Source of the DNA: Eustoma russellianum
Taxonomy: Eukaryota > Streptophyta > Magnoliopsida > Gentianales > Gentianaceae
DNA: 64,000 nucleotides
NCBI GenBank assembly: GCA_036186865.1
Contig: AP025053.1
Span: 6,859,031-6,923,030, forward strand
Direction: 5' to 3'
The notes beneath the pieces were generated by a model. It was not told where the DNA came from, ran no database searches, and saw nothing but the letters and a program-made list of their open reading frames with translations. Shown piece after piece: positions 11,221 through 21,840 of the stretch (position 1 is the first letter of the stretch; each line of letters begins with the position of its first letter). Position numbers and translations under genes: made by a program.

Positions 11221-12530
11221 GATTTAATAAAATTCCTACTCTTATCCTGAAACATTATACTTCACCACCATCTTAAAATATATTATCAAGGAGATATAGT
11301 GTATTCCAAAAGATTTTTTTAACTCATTTTCAATAATGTTACAAAATTGTAAAGAACACGAGTTGTAGAAGATTATACCGTATATTATATAACAGTCATA
11401 TCAAACTTAACAGAGTCCGTTCACATGCATTAATTTATTATCAAATCAAACAATTTTGATAATAAAATGTCATTGTTCATGAGCTGTAATAGTACATGAA
11501 GTTTTTATGTGGAATAATCCCATCAAACCCCAATCATGGTGATTACTTGCTTTTCCTGTATCATCCCTCTCATCCTTCCTGACGAGGTTGGTTCTTCTCT
11601 CCTGGATCAAGGATGATGTGGGTGATAAATCTATGATAGTTGTTGAAGCAAACTTGTGTAAATGAATAACATTAGAGGCTCCAACGTTGTTACTACAATA
11701 AAAACTCCCCCGCGCCTAAGTTGGTTGTGAGTTTAATCATGTTTGAATGTTGGAATATTAGATAAACATGTCTATTTACGGTGATTTTGCCTTATTCGAG
11801 AAAAATATTAGGCAATTCAACTCAAACTCACTTCTACTGCATGTGTTTATCCTTTTATATACTATGGTGAGCCAATGCATATCTGAGAATCGTTGGAAGT
11901 TGTCATGTGTCATGTTCTATTTGTGCATGGTTTCAAACCAGCGCCACATGTCGAGTTGCATTGCATATTGTTTACGTGACAGAAATCTCCTTGCCTGAGC
12001 CAACTTGAAAGGCGTTGGGTACCAGGGCATTGGCCGACCTAGTGGACACGGCCGAGGTTCTCGTTGTAGCCGAGGTGATAGTTGAGCATGGGGTGTTAAC
12101 TGTGGTTGAGGTGACTATGCTTCAGTATTTTCTGGTAGGATTGGCCGATGCTGACCTGAGGGCATTGCCGGCAACGAGGGGGCGTCTTGCGTCCCTCTAA
12201 GTTGCGGCGACTAGACTATGTATTTGGACACGTGTTACTGATGTGAACCTTGGTATTTGTTCTGGTTAAAGAATACCTTTCTAGTTGCATAACCTACGCC
12301 CTTATAGGGTGAAGTGACTTCATCTGTAGAGAGTTGAGCCAATTATACTTGTTTCTTTTTAGAACGTGTTGATTTCGTTCTCGTCAGATGTCCCTTGATC
12401 AACCTTATTAGTCTCATGTGAGGAGGGTGATCTTATAGTAACAGACAAATTCTGACAAATTCGTCTAACTGTTGTATGCCTCTAATGTGTCAACTTCTGA
12501 TTAAACGCTAGTAATGATGAGATTCTTTAG
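11221..12530. other. No recognisable gene
   Basis: AT-rich sequence up to about 11700, then moderately balanced composition. Short open frames at 11768-11998 and 12015-12200 show no family motif. From about 12210 the sequence may be the 5' leader of the transposon-domain gene remnant that follows, but that rests on position only. Confidence 0.4.
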
Positions 12531-12538
12531 TGTGAATT

Positions 12539-13808
12539 TTGAAATGTCCGCATCCGTATTGTGTCACCCGGCGAGTGGAAATCTCGTTGGGAATATTTTT
12601 GTTTCCCCAAAAGTTTATATCAAAAGCCCCGCCACCATTTCCTCCTCCTTTATTTTCATTTCCCAAAAATTTTGATTTCCTTGTATTCATCATCCTTCTT
12701 CATCTCTATCGAGTCTTTGTTGCGTCTGTTCATCTTTCCCGTCATCAACCTTTGCCTCTGTTCAATTCATCTATGACCTCGACTCCTCGTCTACACCTAG
12801 CCAAGTAAGTGTCCAGCCCTCTTTTTCATTCTTTTAACTATGTCTTCATCTCACGATTCCAAAAATGTTTCGAAGGGGCCTCCTATGCTGGCGTCATAGG
12901 AGGAAGATCTAAATCCCAATCTTCTTTGGAAAGAACCACATCCGGTGACCTTTCCCGGTTTGCCATGAGGCAGATGATGGTGGTGACTCGTTTGGCTGCA
13001 ATGGCTCTAATAGGTCTAGTGGCAGTGCTGTTGGCGTGCTTCATTAAAAACTGCCTTCCTCAAACCACAGAGATGAACTCTTTGTACTTCGAGCCGGTAT
13101 TTAGCGGTGAACCTTCTAGGTTAGTCCAAAGTTCGTTATGTACCTTGAACCAGGCCGACATGGTGAGACTTTGTGAAGAACACCAGATCGACTGTGGTAA
13201 GTTTGACCCAATCTTTCTGCATTTGGGTCGGATAGCCTATGATCTAACTCAGCTATGAGGTTTTCTACAAAGTATCTTAGGATAGGGTTTAGCCTACCGA
13301 TTTCAAACCTTTGAAACTGATTCTAATATTACCAGCTTAGGCTTCATCAGACCGGTCCAAATGGTCTTAGAACCCTAACTTGCAAATTTCTTTCTTTGAG
13401 CCGCTCAGGCCGGCTTCCATAACGAAATTCAGGGGCTTTTTTACATGTAATTCATCTGAAAGTCAGTTATTTTAAGAAGCGTACCCTGAACAGGGAATTC
13501 TAGTTTGTGAGAACCTACCGAGCTCCGTAAAAAACTAGAAAGGACAATTCTTCTACGTGAAGAAGATCAGCACAACGAGTCACGATGTGTGGCATATGTT
13601 GAAAGACAAGTATATAAAGCCCAACAAGTGGCACCAGGAAGTGGCCAAATGCCTTCAGCGCTTCGACGTTACAGTTGATTGGCTAAAGGTGACGGAGTAC
13701 ACCCAGGAGAAAGCCAACCTGTATCAGTTGCTGGGTGTTCCAAACTTCAAGATATTAAGCGAAAAGGACTTGGACGTTGTTTTGGGTGGATTACATAGCT
13801 CATTATAA
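12539..13808 (+). pseudogene. N-terminal remnant of a 'gypsy-type transposon domain' gene
   Basis: Three pieces read as fragments of the plant family annotated as 'putative gypsy-type transposon' (PF04195-like): 12561-12640 with a WKSRWEYF-like aromatic block, 12809-13258 ending in TLNQADMVRLCEEHQID, and 13557-13808 with DVWHMLKDKYIKPNKWHQEVAKC and DWLKVTEYTQEKANLY. Members of this family have this kind of N-terminal domain and a long C-terminal coiled coil. A coiled-coil piece of the right type appears at 24956-25103 plus 40880-41240, beyond two transposon insertions. The family assignment rests on weak motif similarity; the pieces could belong to an unrelated decayed gene. No start or stop can be assigned securely. 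Confidence 0.35.
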
Positions 13809-14495
13809 CTTGTAGTTTTTGCTGATTGTTTCCATATCATCTATGTAGTGACGTGTTTCATTCGGTGTTGCAGGAGTCACCACAAAAAGAATTTCGATTA
13901 CCGACGAAAACATCACCGACGAAACGAGGTACGTCGGTCTTTCGTCGTTAATTTGCGACGAAATAGCGACAAACACAGTTTCATCGTTAATTGCGACGAA
14001 ACTACGATATAATACATTTTCGCTAACAAAAAAGTATTCAGGTTAATCCTTTTGTTACAATTTCGTCGGAGTTTTGTCGGTGGTTCGTCGCTACTCTGTG
14101 TTTTTTGTTTGTCGCTATTTAGTTTGTAGTGTTTTGTCGCTATATCATCGCTAATGTGTCGCTAAAATTCCAGAAACGTAAACACGGATAAACAAGGAAA
14201 TAAATTCGTTGGTTAGTAGGTTCTCGGCGTTGTATTAAGTTTCGTCAGTATATCTTCGGTGTTTAGTCGATGAATTAGTCGTCGCAAATGTTTCGTTTTA
14301 TTTTTTGTTCGTATTTTATATATTCCGATTCGTCGCTGTGTCGCCGCAGATTCGTCGAGGATTAAACACGTGTATGAATTAAGAAAAAAGAAATCGATGA
14401 TTGGGAAAAAAATTTATTCATTTAGAAATAAAAATTTACATTATAAAGACGAAAAATTAAAAAAGAAATCTAAAAGAGAAGAGGAGAGGGGTCGT

Positions 14496-14828
14496 TCACT
14501 CTTCGTCATCGGAAGAAAAAGTGGCCGCCACATTCTCCGCGAACTCTTTGAGGAGGCACTTCAGATTGTAATATCTGGCTTTCAACTTGCACAGCCTTCT
14601 GTTCACGATGTGCAGTTGCCTCGACTGCTGCTGCATGTTTGCTATAAGCGCACGGTAGTTGATCTGCGGTTCCGGCATTTCTTGTTGAGGATCCTCTGGC
14701 GGCATTAGGCCATGCACAGATATTGAATCCTCCTGCAGAACCGATGGTTGTGGTTGAGGAGGAGGCCGTTGTGAAGGTCCACTGTTTGACCCTCCACGCC
14801 TTGGGGTTCTTCTATAACGACGGGGCAT
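14496..14828 (-). CDS. CACTA accessory gene 1: basic, proline-rich coiled-coil protein
   Basis: The frame is an intact 110 codons on the strand opposite to the transposase genes. The N-terminus is highly basic (MPRRYRRTPRRGG), followed by a proline/glutamine-rich stretch (residues 18-35). The C-terminal half is predicted helical, starting INYRALIANMQQQSRQLHIV, and the acidic tail ends SSDDEE. A TATATATA motif lies about 65 bp upstream of the ATG (near 14891-14898), so it looks like a real transcription unit rather than a shadow frame. It is paralogous to 15504-15872. Function unknown. A nuclear, DNA- or transposase-binding partner would fit the composition, but that is inference. Confidence 0.6.
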   Translation of the reverse strand: MPRRYRRTPRRGGSNSGPSQRPPPQPQPSVLQEDSISVHGLMPPEDPQQEMPEPQINYRALIANMQQQSRQLHIVNRRLCKLKARYYNLKCLLKEFAENVAATFSSDDEE

Positions 14829-15503
14829 ACTTTGTATTTTGTTTAGAAAGTTTTATAACTTTTTTTATGTGAAATGTAAGGTTGTGGGGTTATATATATG
14901 AAAAATAGCGACGCCATAGCGACGAATCTGCGACGAATTTATCGGCCGTTACTCAACACCGGAAGATGTGCGGGTGTGACACTTCGTTTGAACAAGTGAC
15001 GAATTAGCGACGACTTAGCGACGTAAAGTCATCGTACGTTGTAACCATCGGTCACTGTGCGGACAATGCCGTTGGGTGAATAGCGACGCCGTAGCGACGC
15101 TTATAGCGACAAAACACATCGTATGGTGTGAAGATACGGTGTGCGTCGTTATTTCGTCGGTAAGGCGTCGCTAAATTCCCAGAAGTATAAACACCGATAA
15201 TCAAGGAAATAAATTCGTCGGTTATTAGGTTCTCGTCGTTGTATTAAGTTTCGTCGGTATATAGTCACTGTTTAGTCTGTGAATTAGTCGTCCCAAATTT
15301 TTTCGATTTACATTTCGTTTATATTTTAGCGTCGTCTTATTTTAGCGTCGTCGAGATTCGTAAGGGATAAAACACGTGTTTAAATTAAGAAAAAGAAAGT
15401 GATGATTGGGGAAAAAACTTCATTAATAGAGAATTAAAAATTACAAAATACATAAGGAAAAAACTGGAAAAAAAAATCTAAAAGAAGAGCGGAGAGGAGT
15501 CGT

Positions 15504-15872
15504 TCACTGTTCGTCATCCGAACAGAGAGTAGCAACACTCTCCGCGCACGCCTTCAGGAGGCGTCTCAGCTGCGCAGCTTTGGCTTTGATCCGCATCTGC
15601 CTCCTGTCCAGGTAGTCGAGACGCTCATCCTGTTGCTTAAGCACCTCCCTCATCTCCTCCACTGTGTTCCACAGCTTCTTTATTTCTACAGGAGGATCGC
15701 CAATTTGGCGATCCTCTTGCCGGCTTCGCATCTCCACAGAAGCTTCAGAGGTGTCAGCCGGTGGGGGTGCTTGTGGTTGTGGAGGAACCGGTGCGGGTGC
15801 GGGTGGTTGAAGAGCCCGTCTTGGGTTCGTACGACCACTACCACGCCGTGCATGTGCCTTAGTACGAACCAC
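15504..15872 (-). CDS. CACTA accessory gene 2: paralogue of accessory gene 1
   Basis: The frame is an intact 122 codons. The basic N-terminus (MVRTKAHARRGSGRTNPRR) leads into a proline-rich segment (residues 20-40) and then a coiled coil with regular leucines (IKKLWNTVEEMREVLKQQ). The C-terminus is LLKACAESVATLCSDDEQ, clearly related to the LLKEFAENVAATFSSDDEE end of the other copy. A TATAAATAG box at about 15946-15954 precedes the ATG by some 75 bp. Both copies have kept the frame while diverging in sequence, whereas the transposase genes beside them are broken. I do not recognise a named family. Confidence 0.6.
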   Translation of the reverse strand: MVRTKAHARRGSGRTNPRRALQPPAPAPVPPQPQAPPPADTSEASVEMRSRQEDRQIGDPPVEIKKLWNTVEEMREVLKQQDERLDYLDRRQMRIKAKAAQLRRLLKACAESVATLCSDDEQ

Positions 15873-16454
15873 ATTTGTCTCTTTTTGTATGATTAGAAAG
15901 AAGATTTTGTTTTTTTATATTATGAGAGACACGGCAGTTTGCTATTTATATAGGGGAAATCAGCGACGACGTCATCGTATATTGTAACACTCGGGCACTG
16001 TGCGGACACTGCCGTTGGGACTGCATAGCAACGCCTATAGCGACGAAACTCATTGTATGGTGTGAAGATACAGCAAGCGTCGCTATTACGTCGGTAACGC
16101 GTCGGTAAGCAATGAATGCAGACATTAATACACGCACACCATACGACGTGTTTCGTCGCTCAATGCGTCGCTAAGTCGTCGGTATTTGTGTTTGTTTGTT
16201 TCCTTGTAAGCTTCGGTATTTGTGTTTCTTTGTTCGTCGCTATGGCGTCGCTAAGTCGTCGGTAAGGTTGCAGGCAGAGAACCATAAAACCATCTTTCTT
16301 CTTCCACTCTTCTCCCATTCTTCTCCCATTTCAAACACATAAATCATCACCTTTCAACGAAAATGTAGAAGGAAGATATCTTATTGTGTGGGATTTTGAG
16401 GTTTTCCACACCGAGAAAAGATAGCTGATGTTATTTTGAAGGTATATCGAGAAA

Positions 16455-17815
16455 ATGGATCCGAGGAGGAGCGACAGAAAGTGGATGTACAAGAGAGTAA
16501 ACAACGGGAAGTGGAGTTTTAGATTTGTTGGAGGTCTCGAGGAATTTGTGGATTTTGCGACGAGTAATGAAATTGGAACGTAGATTAGATGTCCGCGTAA
16601 GAAATGCAAGAACCGTAAATATATGGATCCGGGTGACGTGAGAGTTCACTTATTGAAACAAGGTTTCGTGCACAATTACCATACATGGTACTGCCACGGC
16701 GAATATGCGGGGATGTCTACATCTGCAACTGTTCACGTCAAAGGGGGACCCGATCATGTTGATGTCGAAGAAATAGGTGAGGAATCTCAGAACCCGTACG
16801 TGCAGATGGTGCAAGATGCAGCCGCCGGCACATTTACGGGAGAGCAGTACTTACATATGCATGTCGGGTACGAACGTGCACAGGATCCGGATAAACAGCC
16901 GCGTATATTCGTGGAGGAAGATCCGAACCCTCAGGCGAGACAGTTTTTTGAGATGCTAAATGCCGCCAACACGCCACTGTATCTTGGTTGCGGTAGTCAC
17001 ACACAGATGTCCATGATCGGTCGGATGACAAGCATGAAGATGGAGCACCGCATGAAGGAGAGATTGTACGATGGGATGTGTCAACTGATGAGGGAAGCTC
17101 TTCCCGAAGGGAACACGATGGTCGACAGTTTTTATTCGACGAAGAAACAGCTGCAGGCATTGGGACTGCCTGTTCAGAAGATCGATTGTTGTTCAGAGGG
17201 GTGCATCATATACTGGGGCATCAACAAGGATGAAGACAAGTGCAGGGTCTGTGGGCACACAGGTAGAGAACGAACAAAAGAAACCAGAACGTGCCAAGAA
17301 AGCAATTCTACTATTTACCTCTCGCCCCTAGACTGCAGAGGCTCTACCCATCTGGTGACACAGCTAGCCAGATGAGGTGGCACACGGAGCACTACACGAA
17401 AGACGGTGAGATGTGCCATCCATCCGACGGCGAAGCTTGGAGGACGTTCGATGCGACACATCCGGGTTTTTCGTCGGAGATAAGGAACGTTAGGTTGGGG
17501 TTATGCACCGACGGGTTCAACCCGTTCGAACAGTCGGGAGAGCAGTATTCATCGTGGCCTGTCATCGTGATGCCGTACAATCTACCACCTTGGATGTGCA
17601 TGAAGAAGCCGTACATATTCTTGACTGTGATCGCACCGGGGCCTAGGAATCCGAAACAGAAGATCGACCTATACCTGCAACCATTGATACAGGATCTGAA
17701 GTGGTTGTCGGAGTTTGGCATGGAGACGTTCGATGTATCGACCAAACAAAACTTCCAGCTACGCGCTGCGCTGATGTGCACGTTAGTCAAAATTTTTATG
17801 TACCTCTTTATGTGA
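16455..17815 (+). pseudogene. TNP2-like CACTA transposase, truncated
   Basis: I start at the ATG at 16455, which opens the Transpos_assoc (PF13963) domain: MDPRRSDRKWMY, then GLEEFVDFATSN, an in-frame TAG at 16579-16581, then IRCPRKKCKN and the GFVHNYHTWYCHGE block. 16900-17260 is the middle region (NTPLYLGC, EALPEGNTMVDSFYSTKK, IDCCSEGCIIYWGINKDEDKCRVCG). After a frameshift near 17285 the Transposase_21 (PF02992) domain follows: PLAPRLQRLY, MRWHTEH, VRLGLCTDGFNPF with the first catalytic Asp, and YNLPPWMCMKKPY. It ends right after NFQLRAALMCT, where intact relatives continue for several hundred residues. Codon 580 onwards is thus lost or moved. Confidence 0.9.
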
Positions 17816-19170
17816 AAGTGTGTATGTGTTGATGTACTTATACACATGTATATACATAACGTGTGTCTGTAAGTACTTTATATTTTGTATTATTTTTTTT
17901 ACAATACTGAAGAGCGCCGACAATTTACCAACGAAACATGTCGTTGCAGGTTTCGAATAACGACGACACAAGCAATAGCGACGAATGCCCGTCACTATTT
18001 CGTCGCAAAATTTCAAAATTAAACCAAAAATCCCCCTTCTTCTTCCCCATTTCAGCCCCCACCCATTTCCCTCCCCCCGCGAATTCTCCCTCCCCCGCGA
18101 CTTCTCCCTCCCCACGAAATCTCTCCACCGCCGCTCCTCCAGCTTCCGCCGTTCTCTGGTGACCTCCTCCCCTGGTTAGTTTTTCTTCCTATTTCGTTTT
18201 TAATGCTTTTAATTAGTTATAGATTCAATTCTTTGTTTTGGATTTGGGTTGTGGGTGTTGGTGGTGGGTTGGGGACTATGGGGAGGGCTGTGGTTGGGGG
18301 TGGCTGTGGGTGGGAGTGGCTGTGGGTGGAGGTGGCTGTGGGCAGGGCATTGGTGGTTGGGGGGCAGTGGTGGTTGGGGGTGGCATGTGGGCGGGGCAGT
18401 GGTGGTTGGGGGGCAGTGGTGGCTGGGGGTGGCTGTGGTCGGTGGTGGTTATGGGCGGGGGTGGCTGTGGGCGGGGGTGGCTGGTTGGGGGCAATGGTGT
18501 TTGGGGGTGGCATGTGGGCGGGGGCAGTGGTGGTTGGGGGTGGCTGTGGGCGGGGATGGCTGTGGGCGGGGTGGCTGTGGGCGGGGCATTGGTGGTTGTG
18601 GGAGCAGTGGTGGTTGGGGGTGGCTGTGGGTGCAGGTTTGTGCTGGGTGGGGCTGGGTGGGGCTGAGTGGGGCTGGGTGGGGCTGGGTGCAGGTTTATGT
18701 TACAAGTGATGTATTAAGTATCTTTTATTTATTTTTCAAGTTTGAAGCTCAAATGATGAATATTATTGAAGCCATGTATTTTGTTTTGCTAGTTTATGGT
18801 TGAAGCATGTTTGTTGTTAAACTGAATTGTGTTTATTTTGGGCAGCCCATAATTCTCTTATATTTACCATTTTTATGCATAATTTATGTTACAAGTGATG
18901 TATCATAAGGATGTAGAGGTGATGTATATTTTGAAGTGTAATTTGTTTAGAGGTGATGCATATTTATGCTTTAAGTATCAAGTTCAAGTGATGTATACTT
19001 TGAAGTGTAATTTGATGATGAAGTTTGATTATGTAGTTTGGTTAATCATGTCATGTTGCTTGGATTTGGATTTGTCTTGGGAGAGGTCATTAAGGCCGGG
19101 AAACCTCCGATAAACGAATAGGTCATGCCGAAATTTTCAAAATTATTAATCTTGCATTAAATGTATGTAA
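17816..19170 (+). other. CACTA internal non-coding region
   Basis: No gene. It contains further GCGACGAA repeats (17900-18010), a C-rich leader-like stretch (18045-18180), the G-rich minisatellite (18240-18690), an AT-rich stretch, and the first copy of a repeated block at 19073-19148. Confidence 0.6.
18240..18690 (+). repeat. G-rich minisatellite, GGGGGTGGCTGTGGGC type
   Basis: About 450 bp built from irregular 16-20 bp units of GTGGCTGTGGGCGGGG and GCAGTGGTGGTTGGGG. Guanine runs of three to five recur every few bases on the plus strand, which would favour G-quadruplexes. All three frames are open here only because of the repeat; I do not regard the glycine/tryptophan-rich readings as genes. 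Confidence 0.85.
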
Positions 19171-20407
19171 ACACTTGTCATTTTTTGGCCAACCAACCCT
19201 AAACTTGTTGAATGTGCCTTTAAAATTTTTCGCCCTTGAAGATCTGATGGCTAGTGAGGGTTTACCTACTCGATCCACCTACCCACCAGCCAGACAGGCG
19301 CTCTCAGGAGAGTTCGATCTGTTTGTTTCTCAGCATGAGCTGCTTGATTCGATGTCGGCCGCCGCTCTGGCTGCGGACGCGGACCTTTTAGGGCCTGCCG
19401 ATAGGTCCACACCCCCCAGATCTCCGACGCCACACACACCCACCGGTTCAGCCCATCATCCGGCGTCTGATGCGGCATCGGACGAGGGTGTCATATCAGG
19501 CCGTCGTGTCCTCCCTTGGTCACATGATACCCATGCGTAAGTAATGATTTATTTTTTTTAACACGTTTTCAAATATATTTCACGAGTTATTTTTTCCTAA
19601 CAACTTCACCTCTTTCAGGTTTGCATCGGACTTGAGCCAGATTTCTGGTTGCATCACTCGGTCCTTCCACCTGAGGCAGGACCCTGCTGGATATGCCTAG
19701 TCCCGTGTCACCCCGCAGACGCGTAGGTTCTACTGGGATGAGTTTCAGGTATTCAAATTTGATGAATTTCACTTTTTGATGCGTAATCAATCATTACTTT
19801 TCTAACCACATTTTTATTTTTCCTCCGTATAATAATTGCAGAAGGCGTACAGCTGGCCAGCCGACATCGCCCACGACGTGGATCAGGCCTGGCGCCAGAG
19901 GGGCGCCAAACGCTACAGGGACTTCGTCAACTCGCTCAAGACCAAGTGTGATCGTGACCCCATTTCTGCGAGGCCTCCCTACGTATCCGAGGCCACCTGG
20001 ATGGGGTGGATAGAAGGGTGGATGGACCCTGCTAACCAAGCCCGCAGCGCCCGGAACGCGGCGAACCGGCGTAGCGGCAATCTACAGGCCCCAGCACCTG
20101 GCACACACTCAGGTGGTTCGGTTGCCCACGCCACCACGATGCATGCTATGGTAAGTATTTTAATATTGGATTATTTAGATTCATTGATTTCATTGGATTA
20201 TTTAGATTCATTGACTTAAGTGGATTATTTAGATTCATCGATTTCTTATGTTCCGCTGTTGTTTTTTGGTATTCGTATATGGTTAATGTAAGTAGTATAT
20301 GTGTTCATTTGCCTTTTTCTTTTTCTTTTTGATTTGACTTGGGAGAGGCCTTTAAGGCCAGGATAACTCCGATAAACGAATAGGTCATGCTAAAATTTTT
20401 AAAATTC
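19073..20407 (+). repeat. Two copies of a 74-bp block in the introns and leader of the TNPA-like gene
   Basis: 19073-19148 and 20334-20407 share CTTGGGAGAGG, TTAAGGCC, and CTCCGATAAACGAATAGGTC followed by ATGC and AAAATTTT. The first lies just before the first exon and the second in intron 3. Similarity is about 80 percent by eye. Confidence 0.7.
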
Positions 20408-21107
20408 TGGATTTTACTAACATATTTTATTTCATTCTTTCAGCACGCGGAGACGTGGGAGTGGCCAGCCTCCTACGATCTCTTCTACAAGACGCATCGG
20501 AAGAAAGCCTCCGACGGGACGGAGGACTGGATCACGACGAAGGCCCGCGACATCAGTGTAACTAGTCTACGATATCATTTGTTTTTCATTAGTTTGTTTT
20601 ATTTCTAAACCCTAAACCCTAACAATTCTTATTTTCATTTCAGGACGAGTACAACAGATTACTGGCAGAGAGGGGAGAAGAGGCCGACAAGAACCGTGCT
20701 TATTGGGATGCGGTTCGGACCATCGGCCCTCAGAATAAAAAGAAGAGGGAGGTGTACGGGGTTGGATCAGCAGCGCCGTGATTCTTCCCCGAAGTTCTGC
20801 ATCCAGGTTCTTCCTCCGAGGCCAGCACCTCCGCGCCTTCTGCGACGCCAGAGGATATTTCGCACCTGGACGCAGATCATGCGGCGCTGCAGCATGAGAT
20901 GGAGACCATCAGGGCGCAGCATGAGGAGAGTGTATAGGCATTGCGGTCGCAGCTCACTCAGACCCAACAGGTGCTGCAGCAATCGGTTCAGCAGGCGCTT
21001 CAGCAGGCGCAGCAGGAGACGAACCAGCAAATCTCGCAGCTAACGCAGATCCTCCTCTCTTTCCTTTCCAGCTCCTCGCAGCCTCAGCCTCGCCCTCAGG
21101 ATACTCT
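19247..21107 (+). pseudogene. TNPA/Ptta-like second CACTA gene, spliced, 3' truncated
   Basis: Five exons fit with GT-AG introns and phase continuity: 19247-19536, 19619-19748, 19842-20150, 20444-20557 and 20644-21107. The product resembles the Ptta/En/Spm plant transposase family (Transposase_24, PF03004). Landmarks are FYWDEFQ at the end of exon 2, AYSWPADIAHDVDQAW and RYRDFVNSLK in exon 3, ETWEWPASYDLFYKTHRKK in exon 4, and DEYNRLLAERGEE plus KKKREVYGVGSA in exon 5. A glutamine-rich coiled coil follows. In-frame stops fall in exon 2 (near 19698) and twice in exon 5 (near 20780 and 20937). Known of En/Spm: this protein class binds the subterminal repeats. The last exon is cut at about 21107. 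Confidence 0.8.
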
Positions 21108-21810
21108 TTTGAAAGCATCAAGTGCTTCAGATTTTTCAAATAGAAGATAGAGATACATAAACCTTGAATAGCCGTCATTAAACAAAATAAAGTATTTCTG
21201 ACCATTCAAGCAAGGTGTGTGAAAAGGTCTACAGATATCTGTGTATGATTTCAAGAGGTTGAGAACTTCTTTTGGCAACCTTAATGGTCTTGTTGGTTTG
21301 CTTGCCCTTTATGCATCCCACACAAGTACCTAAATCGGTGAAATTTAGAGTTTGCAAAACTCCTTCATTCACAAATCTTTTCATTCTTTCAATTGAGATA
21401 TGTCCCAATCTTTTGTGCCAAAGACTTGATGATTTCTTATTGATAATACAACGCTTTGTACCAAATTCTGTTAAAAGAGTATGCTTGTAAATGGGATCTA
21501 ACTCAAGTTGAAACAGAAAACCATTCAATTTCGCAGAACCAATAACTTTATTCTCTTTCAAAACATTCATTACAAAAAGATGTGAATAGAAATCATATCC
21601 AATAATCGAAAGTCTTGAAAAAGAAACTAAATTTTTGAAAAAAGAAGGTACATAAAAGGTGTTTTCCAAATCAAGTTGAAAACCAGTTTTCAAAATGAGT
21701 CTATAAGATCCCACTCCTTCAACAGTAGAGCGCATCCGGTTTCCAGAATAGATGCATTGCTCACTTTCATTTGGCCTCCTCAGGTTTAGAAAGCCCTGCA
21801 TGGTTTTCAC
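21108..21810 (-). pseudogene. Copia protease tail, pre-integrase finger and start of integrase
   Basis: 21229-21810 contains the protease tail (LENTFYVPSFFKNLVSFSRL), the GAG-pre-integrase zinc finger (LWHKRLGHISIERM ... CVGCIKGKQ), and LEIIH. A one-base shift then leads to 21108-21278 with the first part of the integrase core (YFILFNDGYSRFMYLYLL, SEALDAFK). The first catalytic Asp region is visible; the other two acidic residues are beyond the break. Confidence 0.85.
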
Positions 21811-21840
21811 AATGTAAATTGTAGAACCACAATCAATTCA

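Larger units (their letters stand above)
14157..16260. repeat. Tandem duplication of a roughly 1-kb unit inside the CACTA element
   Basis: Unit 1 starts near 14157 and unit 2 near 15170. Both begin GTCGCTAAATTCCCAGAA or a variant, followed by AAACACCGATAATCAAGG, then the 3' flank, a reverse-strand gene, its TATA box, and a shared motif GTGCGGACACTGCCGTTGGG. The copies are diverged but collinear along the whole unit. Confidence 0.8.
13878..21107 (+). mobile_element. CACTA (En/Spm) DNA transposon, 3' end lost
   Basis: The left end reads CACCACAAAAAGAATTTCG (consensus CACTACAAAA), followed by dense subterminal repeats of GCGACGAA and its complement TTCGTCGC at 13890-14360, 14890-15180, 15960-16270 and 17900-18010. 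In CACTA elements these are the binding sites of the TNPA-type protein. Inside are a TNP2-like transposase pseudogene, a spliced TNPA/Ptta-like pseudogene, and two reverse-strand accessory genes. The right terminal repeat is absent: at about 21107 the last exon is cut and copia sequence begins. No complete target-site duplication can be checked. Confidence 0.85.

Noticed and set aside
14100..14135. TTTGTAGTG as a possible right end of a small CACTA element starting at 13878
   Set aside because: Only nine bases fit the terminal repeat, and the subterminal repeats and genes continue far beyond it.
18203..18803. Long glycine/tryptophan-rich open frames in all plus-strand frames
   Set aside because: They are produced by the G-rich minisatellite; no start context, splice support or domain.
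20604..20622. AAACCCTAAACCCTAAC, a telomere-like sequence
   Set aside because: Only two and a half units, located in an intron just upstream of exon 5; too short to be an interstitial telomeric array.
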